Positions 57,270 to 64,000 of a stretch of 64,000 bases of DNA are shown here, piece after piece. Made by a program: the position numbers and the translations under genes. The notes below the pieces were generated by a model. The model did not search any database, was not told the origin of the DNA, and saw nothing but the letters and a program-made list of their open reading frames with translations. Position 1 is the first letter of the stretch, and every line of letters begins with the position of its first letter. Location: assembly GCA_029204225.1 (NCBI GenBank), contig CM055102.1, forward strand, positions 51,614,039 through 51,678,038, given 5' to 3'. Origin of the DNA: Diphasiastrum complanatum (taxonomy: Eukaryota; Streptophyta; Lycopodiopsida; Lycopodiales; Lycopodiaceae).

Positions 57270-57450
57270 CTTCTATCATGCTTCTAGAGATGGCAGTGAC
57301 ATAGACCCTTTGCTCCTTCTATTGCACTTCCAGAGATGCTAGTGTCACGTGCACATTTCCTTCTATCATGATTCATGCATGTCTTTCTATTGTGATTCAT
57401 GCTTCTAGAGATGCAAATGTCATAGACCCTTTACTCCTATCATGAGTCTA
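57270..57450. repeat. degenerate repeats of CTAGAGATG..ATAGACCCTTT
   Basis: Three related passages (about 57,285, 57,330 and 57,408) share T-C-AGAGATG, GT-A-TGTCA and, in two, ATAGACCCTTT-CTCC. Confidence 0.6.
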
Positions 57451-57720
57451 CGACCGGCAACGATGGTGTCGGGGCGGGTGGGATTTGGATTAGTGTGTCA
57501 AGTCACTAGCCGATGAGACAATTTTTTTAGAATTTGGTGCTTGGAAGTGAAACTCCCACCTCACAATCTCTCTCCATAGTACATGCAAGCAAAAAATCAC
57601 GAAGAAATGGCAAATCTAACACTAAACCACCCTAATCTAACTCCCAAAAATGAAAAGAGAGAAGAAAAGAGTGAGAGAAGGAGAAGAGAAAATGTTATGC
57701 GACGAGACGAGTGTGTGCGC

Positions 57721-57738
57721 TCCCCGGCAACGGCACCA
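57721..57738 (-). other. tRNA-Asp-type primer-binding site, reverse strand
   Basis: Reverse-strand TGGTGCCGTTGCCGGGGA differs at one base (T for C at position 4) from the site at 23,081. This marks the start of the internal region of a reverse Tat/Athila-like element whose body to the left has decayed beyond recognition. Confidence 0.65.
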
Positions 57739-57807
57739 CTATTGTGTCGTATGTGTAGTATAGAGGTTCGTCGCTGGGAGCGGCAACCTCACCTTCACCT
57801 GCATAGC

Positions 57808-57850
<43 letters not shown>

Positions 57851-57890
57851 CTTGGCCCGAGCACCTTCCCCAAACTATGCACTCACTACC

Positions 57891-57942
<52 letters not shown>

Positions 57943-58310
57943 AAGAGAGTTTCCTCCTAGAATTGAGAATGTCAAATGAGTACAAATGGTGCCCTTTTAT
58001 TCTTGGGAAGGCCCTTGCACCATTCACCCTATTGGCTACTTGAAGTGGCAAGGATTGAAATCCTAGCCGTTCAAAAAAACACAAAAGATCTAGTGGTGCA
58101 CAAAGAAGCACACTCCACCTACCGCCATTTGACTTTGACTTTACATTGTAACTTAGACTTTGGGCCTTTAACTTATTTTATTTGCACCTAAGGCCCAAGT
58201 CACTAGAAAACAACTTAAACTGTTCAATTAGTGTGCTCATTGGGTTGGGCTTACACACGTAGGACGCCAGTGCCCTCGCACTTATTATTCTAACTATATA
58301 GTGTATTGTG
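57739..58310 (-). repeat. 5' LTR of a reverse Tat/Athila-like element
   Basis: It directly precedes the primer site. A TATA-like ACTATATAG lies at about 58,290. The segment 57,945-58,275 matches the repeat at 20,990-21,352. Two (AG)n runs (57,812-57,850 and 57,892-57,940) lie in its last part, near the primer site. Its outer edge is not defined. Confidence 0.5.
57812..57940. repeat. two (AG)n runs separated by 41 bp
   Basis: AG runs of 39 bp (57,812-57,850) and 49 bp (57,892-57,940), inside the reverse LTR. Confidence 0.95.
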
Positions 58311-59590
58311 GCGGGGCTGTTGCGCAAAAATCCCAAAGGGAGTCAGAAACGACGACTTAGTTTTCTGACTTTCAAGTTTTGCCGTCCAAACTCACTTGAC
58401 ATACAAGCAACCAACTCGCCAACAATGATCAGACTTAACCAACTTGAAGTTCGAAAAACCGACATTGAGATTCAACCTGGCACCATGCCAAATCGGGGGT
58501 CTCGATGTGGGTGACTTCCCTCCAAGCAAGCCGCCCGACGTACCTGAAACTTAACTAACTCGAAGCTTCATTCCAAACGAGTAACATCCATTCCAAGCAA
58601 GTCGTCTGAGACTTAACCAACTCAAAGCTTCGTCACGAGCGCTGGAAGCCAACCTAGCGCCACGCCAGACTGGACAGCCATAAACAGGTAACTTCCACCC
58701 AAGCAAGCCATCCAACTCAGTCGATAGGTTAGAGCATGTTCTCCAAGAGCTTAACCCATTCACGTTCATGCAAGGAACACTTGGAACCACAAGTCATGGC
58801 AGATATGAAGACAACTAGTTCCTGGACCGAATGGTCCCGACAACATATCGTTGGCGTCCCAGACCGAATGGTCCCAACAACATACCACTGGCGTCCCGGG
58901 ATACACGACCCTCAGCTGAGTGCCAGATCAAAAAGATTTGAAGCAACCTTACAACTGGCGCTTTTATGAAACACTAAAACCTAGAAGGTAATCAGAGTCA
59001 GTTTGAGAATAATCCCACTTTATTATTAAATCTAAGAAAGTTACATTTCAAGTGTGTGACCAAACCTAGTCTCCGAGGCGTTGGCATGCCAAGGAGGGCG
59101 CTAGGACAACATTCCAACAAGGAAAGCTGAGTCTTTTGGTTGGAGCTCGCCCTGAGTCACAACCCACATTTCTCCTATAGTTCTAGTGGGATTCGCTACC
59201 TCCTCTCATTCCAAGTGCTTTGCCCAAGCTGGTAAGACACATTTTCTCTCTGTAGGATTTTCTCTCTCTAGAAAGTCATTTTCTCTCTCTCTATATATAT
59301 ATATTCTATTGATCCCCAGGTTTCCTTTAATCACTTGTAGATCGTGTGAGGTGATTGCACATCGATTCGAGCTCTTTGAACTTCGCTAGAACCGATAAAA
59401 AATTTTTAGCCATAGGAAGTTGGCGCCAAGTGGATTCTGGTCACAATGGCACTAGGAGCAGCAATGGCGCTACTGGCGTCGGGGACAATGCTGGCGCCAG
59501 TGGCGCTGGAATAAAGCTTGCATTGTAAAGCTAGCTTTACAATAGGGGCCCACTAAGGCTTGGCCAACAGTAGTTTGAGTAGAGGGACCC
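58311..59590. repeat. repeat-rich unassigned region with short tandem units
   Basis: Three imperfect copies of ACTTAACCAACTCGAAGCTTC-like text occur at about 58,432, 58,550 and 58,610. A 37-bp unit (GACCGAATGGTCCC..GGCGTCCC) is tandem at 58,825-58,898. The stretch 59,040-59,420 reads like the end of an LTR (CTCTCTATATATATAT, then CGATTCGAGCTC), ending near GTTGGCGCC at 59,420. A GGCGC-rich passage (59,450-59,510) follows. No coding domain. Confidence 0.4.
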
Positions 59591-59596
59591 ACTTAT

Positions 59597-59797
59597 TTAT
59601 TTGTGTATAGGAAATACCCACAACAATTTTAATGTTCTCAAATCATTTGCTAGGTGCCATTCAATTTTAAGACTTTCATAAATTTCCTGAGTAGATTTTT
59701 GACCTTCCAAATGTTTTTCAATAATGTTGTCATCATCTCTTGGTGAAAATATCCATGAAATAATTCCACAATCTTCTTTTGAACTTGTAAAAGACAT
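59597..59797 (-). pseudogene. exon fragment of the unidentified gene family seen at 1.3 kb
   Basis: The reverse strand reads SKEDCGIISWIFSPRDDDNI, IIEKHLEG, KIEWHLANDLRTLK. This aligns with exon 2 of the 1-2.4 kb gene (LKEDNDILSWIFS, IIKDHMDG, NVEWHLAGDLKTLK). Immediately upstream is TTTTACAAG, an acceptor-like site at the same place as the first gene's intron 1 acceptor. It ends at a stop at 59,597, before the later motifs. Confidence 0.6.
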
Positions 59798-59827
59798 TTA
59801 ATTATAAGATCGTGGACAAACTATAAA

Positions 59828-59975
59828 GTGCCAAAGGTCTCTCTTCCTCACCTACAACAATGTCCATCAACTCATTCATCTCTAGCAAGGACTCCATCCT
59901 CACCTTCCAAGTTGAATAGTTGATTGAGGTAAGTCTATCATTGCTCTCCAACATGAAGCCTCCATTTGTAATCTA
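59828..59975 (-). pseudogene. copia F-family gag sliver
   Basis: The reverse strand encodes NGGFMLESNDRLTSINYSTW then KVRMESLLEMNELMDIV and EEERPLAL. It is close to the first 50 residues of the copia F polyprotein (NGGIMLESSERLSSSNYSTW). It is cut off abruptly on the left, where the exon fragment begins about 30 bp away. Confidence 0.8.
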
Positions 59976-61395
59976 TCCCTAAGTTGAAAAATCACTTTGG
60001 CCTAAAAATTGCCAAATTAGATCAACTTAACTAGTTGACAAATTGTCACATGTACAATCAAACAATATTTGATGTCTTTTTCATCAAAGTGATGCTCACA
60101 CATTCTGATTTTCACTTTTTATGATTATAGATTCATGTAGTTTTATGACAATAATCAACTTTTTATTCTCTTGATCTACATTTATCTTATAAAATTGCAC
60201 CATTTACCCAAGAACCCTTTCAAGACCAAGATAAATACTATTGCAATCATCCTCTTTGAGCTCACCATTTTAGGTTTTTATTAAGCAATTATATTAAATG
60301 GTTGCTCTACCACATTAAAGATTCCCTCATTGACATAATTTCTTGCTATTCTTACTCAAAATGGACATGGAAAATAAGCCTTTTTTAACTTTACTTAAGT
60401 AAATTCTTGCACAACTCTAAAAAATGTTGCATAACCACTTATGCTACTTTTGGCACAATCTCATGCTCCTTGTACACATTGCATCCAAAAATGTTTGAAC
60501 CTCGATCAAAACCATCTCAAAAATTTTATTTTTCAATTTTTTATATTGAGCATCCTTCATCAATGCTCTTGTAGATTTGTTTGAGAAGAACATATCTTAG
60601 AGATTCTCCGATGCCTGACCAATATTTCAAATAGCCCTTTGCTACCAAACGTGAGCTGCAAGACACAACACATTGTAAATCCAAAAGTTACTCTAAAAGA
60701 TCGACTCTAAACAAAAATTAATAAATATAATAGACAATCACAAATAGATATATAGTTACTATACATTTTACAATACTAACTTGAATGCTCAAATTCCTTT
60801 CTTTTCCAACTTTTTCTACTTTAGCATTTTGTACATAATACTGCATTTGAATATTGACATGATACAATTGTTGATCGCTCGTCATAATTGAGTTAACATG
60901 TGCTTCAAATAGTTGTTAGATTAAGTAAGCTCGAGTTTATTTTACGGCTCCCATGACTATTTCATGTTTTAGTAGTGTTTTCGAATTTTTTGTTTATATG
61001 ATAGTGTGCTTGAGTGCCATTTGACTACATGTACTACGTAGAGTCATGACACGCGTCCCGTAATGGGGGACCATATTGCCATGCAACGGTTCACCCCCCT
61101 AAAAGTAAGATTGAATATATGTATTTCTTTAGTTCCCTTATGAATATAGTTCATACAACATTTTCTTGGGTTGTGGAGTGATCTCTTTTTCAGTTTATCT
61201 GTGTGTCTGTTGATTGCTTGCAAATTAGCTAACTACACTACTAGTAAGATCCTTCTGGGAGTGGAGTAGTTTCAGGTTAGTTGGGAGTCGAATTCTGGGC
61301 GAATTCGAGGAACCGTGTATGGTTGGTTAAGCAACCAATTTTAAATAATAGTAAAGCATAGAGCTTTACTTCGGCTCATATTAGAGAAATCAAAG
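59976..61395. other. unassigned AT-rich DNA
   Basis: A possible copia RT scrap (LVAKGY on the reverse strand near 60,650) is too short to trust. The rest shows no domain. Confidence 0.45.
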
Positions 61396-61399
61396 AAGT

Positions 61400-62255
61400 T
61401 GCTGGTTCTTCAATCTTTTTTGAAGATCTCACGTTGATTGGTCATGTGTTGAGTTGTACCAGAATCAAGAAACCATGAATCATCCAAAATTGTGCTTTGG
61501 TCTTTGACCATGAATGCGCCTTCGTCCACTTCGACCTGGGGAGATAATGAAACTGTGTTTGCTTGTTGATCAGGTTGCTCGCCTACGTTCTTCGCTTGGA
61601 GAATTTGGCAATCCTTGATCTCATGGTTATTGCGCTTGCAATACCTACAAAACATCTTCTTCTTCGATTGTGGATCTGATAATTGTGCTTGACTTTGAGT
61701 CTGTTTTTGATTCGTTGCAACCTTCTTGGAGCTTTTTTGCTTCTTTCGCTTAGAGCCTTTGTTGACATATAGAGCCTGAGAGGAGGAAGTAGACGAAGTG
61801 TCTTGACTTCTTCTATTGTCTTCTTGCAGCAACATAGTGATAACTCTAGTAAGAGTTAAATCTGAGTGTGTCAATATAATCATCACCTAGTTCTCATATG
61901 TAGAGGGCAAGCTTGAAAGCAATGTCATAATTGCATCTTGATCATCTATGACTGATCTGACAGCAGTCATCTGTTGCAAGATATTCTTAAACTGGTTAAT
62001 GTGATTCTGAAGAGAATCACCATTAGACATCTTGAATGTGAAGAATTTTATTCGTAGATGTAACCTAGTAGTTACGTCCCTCACGTCATATAGTGAGTTC
62101 GGGATGTCCCAAACGCCTTTTGATGTTTTAGCTTTAGCTATGTGTCCAATCTATGTATTTGATATATTGAGGATAATAAGCGCGAAAGCTTTACCATCCT
62201 TTGATTTCCACTTTGAGTCGTCGTCTTCAGGTTTTACTTCTATCCAATCACTGTT
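61400..62255 (-). pseudogene. copia gag and protease start, reverse
   Basis: Gag motifs: SKWKSKDGKAFALIILNIS and TTRLHLRIKFFTFKMSNGDS, followed by ILQQMTAVRSVIDDQDAIM and LLSSLPSTYEN. After a stop the frame 61,410-61,886 carries a Lys/Ser-rich linker, knuckle CRYCKRNNHEIKDC and protease start SWFLDSGTTQHMTNQREIF (D-S-G intact). It ends at 61,410, so the remainder of pol is absent. Confidence 0.8.
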
Positions 62256-62637
62256 ACCCAAGCCATCTCATCCCCACAATCCATCACCATGTCCTCTTCT
62301 ACACATAAGTTTGTGGACTGTTCGTTGATTCCGATCCTTTATAGAATGATGAGAAATTTGTCATGCCTCAGAGCCCCGAGCCATTTAATCCCAACTCTCC
62401 CAGAATGGGATTCAATCAATTCATGAAACATTTGAGAATATGGATTATGCACCATCTTTTCAGTAGGTCCAAAGATGGAGCACCAACATTTATGGCACCC
62501 GACACAATCAGAATCTCTTTTGCGGTCAGATCACCAAAGTAGTTCGACATGCAAGTCCTAGAAGGATTCGAGGGTGAAGACAATTTTTAAGAAGAAGATC
62601 TACAAGCCAACCTTCAAAGCAAATCTGGACAACTTGT
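62256..62637. other. unassigned sequence between two copia fragments
   Basis: No LTR termini or primer site were found. It may include the end of the copia fragment on its right. Confidence 0.4.
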
Positions 62638-64000
62638 TTAGCTGACAAAACATGTTGCACCGCCAATACTTTTAGAAGAAGAAAAATGAACATCCGAGTG
62701 TATAAGCTCCAAAGGATGAGTAGTCTTTATAAAAGACTTTTGATATGGCTTTCTATGTGACTTTGCAATAGCACAAGCCTCACAAGGCTTGAAATCTATG
62801 GAAAATGATTTTGGAAGGCCAATAGCCTTATCTTTCTTAAGCATAGAAGACATAGACTTAAAGTTGGGATGCCCCAACCTTCTATGCCATAACTCCTCCT
62901 TAGATAAAAGAGCAACTTCACAAAAGTTTGCATTCTCATAAGAATTCAACTTGAAAATTCCACCATATCTAGATCCATTAGCTAGGACCTCATCATTTTT
63001 CTTGATAAAGCAAGTATTGGAATTGAACTTTACATCACAACCACTATCAAGCAACTTTCCAACACTAATCAAGTTCTTTGTAAGTTTAGGAATGAAAAGA
63101 ACATTGGAAAGTGAAAGAACTTTAGAAGAAGCAAGTTTCAATGGAATGTTGCCAATTCCTTCTATAGAGCACTCATGATCATTTGCAGTGTAAATAGATC
63201 TCTTAAGTCCTTTGTAAGGTACAATTGAGTCAAAAGACTCATTTTAACAGCACATATGTGAAGAAGCTCCACTATCTATGTACCAAGCTCCATCTTTCTT
63301 GAACGGTGATGAAGAGAAACTAGACACCATGAGTGATCCTTCTCCATCACTTGGAACATAATCTTCTTCAATTTCTTTGGAGAGATTTGCTTGCTTGAGT
63401 TGGTTTTTCTTCTTGAAGCAATTAGAGGCATAGTGCCCCTTCTTGCCACAGAAGAAACACTTCACTTTCTTCTTCTTGGTCTTTGAAGTAGAAGGATGAG
63501 ATGAATCATCCTCTTCACCATCTTTGTCTTGATCTTTGGCTTTGTCTTTGTTAGATGCTTGAGAAAACTGGTTCTTACTCCTTCCTTTATGCTTGTCCTT
63601 GACAAAGAGGGCTTTGTCACTTCCACCATGCTCGAGTTTGTTCATCCTAGAAAGTTTATAATATTTCCTAGCTTCTTCAGAAATGAGAATTCCTTGGAGA
63701 GTTTCTAGATTAGGCAACTCCTCCTTAATGGCAAATGATTGAACAAGATTATCATAGTCATCTTTCAAGCCATTTAGAATGACTTGTACTAGCTCATCTT
63801 GGTTAATAGTAACACCAACACAAGAAAGCTCCCTATGAAGATCTTTTTCTCTCAGAACATAGTTTGATGTACTCTCCTCACTTTTTTGAGAACTTGGAAA
63901 ATCTGATTGCTAAGAGTGAGTATTCTAGAAGTATTCTTTGCTTCATAGATGGATTTAAGTGCATCCCAGGCATCTTTAGCTGTGGTGCAAGATCCTATCT
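62638..64000 (-). pseudogene. copia gag-protease-pre-integrase fragment, runs off the window
   Basis: Reverse-strand gag at the right edge: TTAKDAWDALKSIYEAKNTS and ILTLSNQIFQVLKK, then a frame break near 63,830. DDYDNLVQSFAIKEELPNLE follows. Knuckle CFFCGKKGHYASNC (about 63,430), protease AWYIDSGASSHMCC (D-S-G intact), a stop at 63,244. ECSIEGIGNIPLKLASSKVL and ELWHRRLGHPNFKSMSSML come next. It ends in the integrase start (LELIHSDVHFSSSKS) at 62,638, where a stop follows CFVS. Related to copia F but distinct. The 5' part lies beyond 64,000. Confidence 0.85.

Noticed and set aside
57583-57960. Forward 125-codon frame ending in Arg-Glu repeats
   Set aside because: Runs through LTR sequence and two (AG)n tracts; no domain, and it lies antisense to a primer-binding site.
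59418-59440. TTGGCGCC as a third gypsy primer-binding site
   Set aside because: Only about eight bases match; the next bases do not continue any tRNA 3' end I can recognise.
60590-60700. Copia RT scrap (LVAKGY on the reverse strand)
   Set aside because: Too short and not supported by neighbouring RT motifs in any frame.

Overview
This is repeat-rich nuclear DNA from a land plant with a large genome. The evidence is plant-lineage LTR retrotransposons (Ty1/copia, Ty3/gypsy chromovirus, Ty3/gypsy Tat/Athila type), primer-binding sites matching plant initiator tRNA-Met and tRNA-Asp, L1-type LINE tails and a few low-copy stretches with plant-style UTR composition. A gymnosperm or other giant-genome lineage fits the density of old, nested and decayed elements, but the sequence does not prove it. 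I found no rRNA, tRNA or CRISPR locus, and no host protein gene that I can name.

Layout. 1-2.4 kb: unassigned DNA, then a broken intron-containing gene of an unidentified, possibly transposon-encoded family; an exon-bounded second fragment lies at 59.6 kb. 2.6-3.8 kb: short copia LTR and integrase fragment, interrupted at 3,781 by the LTR of a reverse-strand chromovirus whose decayed gag-pol fills 4.3-9.4 kb. 9.6-10.2 kb: a dense array of TTCGCG-type motifs. 10.3-18 kb: mostly unassigned, with a GC-rich hairpin island (12.3 kb) and a low-copy region with weak ORFs (12.8-16.7 kb). 18.0-22.9 kb: copia RT/RNase H, LTR ends, an (AG)n tract, another LTR-like repeat, and copia gag pieces.

22.9-47 kb is a nest. 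A Tat/Athila-type element (about 22.93-33.23 kb, forward) carries gag with three zinc knuckles, pol, a spacer packed with TTCnnGAA motifs and a large extra ORF after integrase. It abuts a truncated reverse copia (33.24-38.39 kb, 'copia L'). The 5' LTR of copia L is split by a young, apparently complete copia element (38,414-44,844, 'copia F') with a single 1,317-codon ORF and LTRs differing at one base in 655. Copia L itself sits against a third reverse copia ('copia D', 45.1-46.7 kb plus LTR). The inferred order of insertion is D, then L, then F and the Tat element independently.

47.3-59.5 kb: tandem repeats, microsatellites, two related LINE 3' ends, a possible SINE, and a reverse LTR with a tRNA-Asp-type primer site at 57.7 kb. 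59.6-64 kb: the exon fragment beside a sliver of copia gag, then two more reverse copia gag/protease fragments; the last runs off the window edge.

Only copia F could plausibly encode a working set of proteins. The other coding regions carry stops or frameshifts. The most unusual parts are the extra ORF of the Tat-type element, the motif array before it, and the unidentified two-intron gene.
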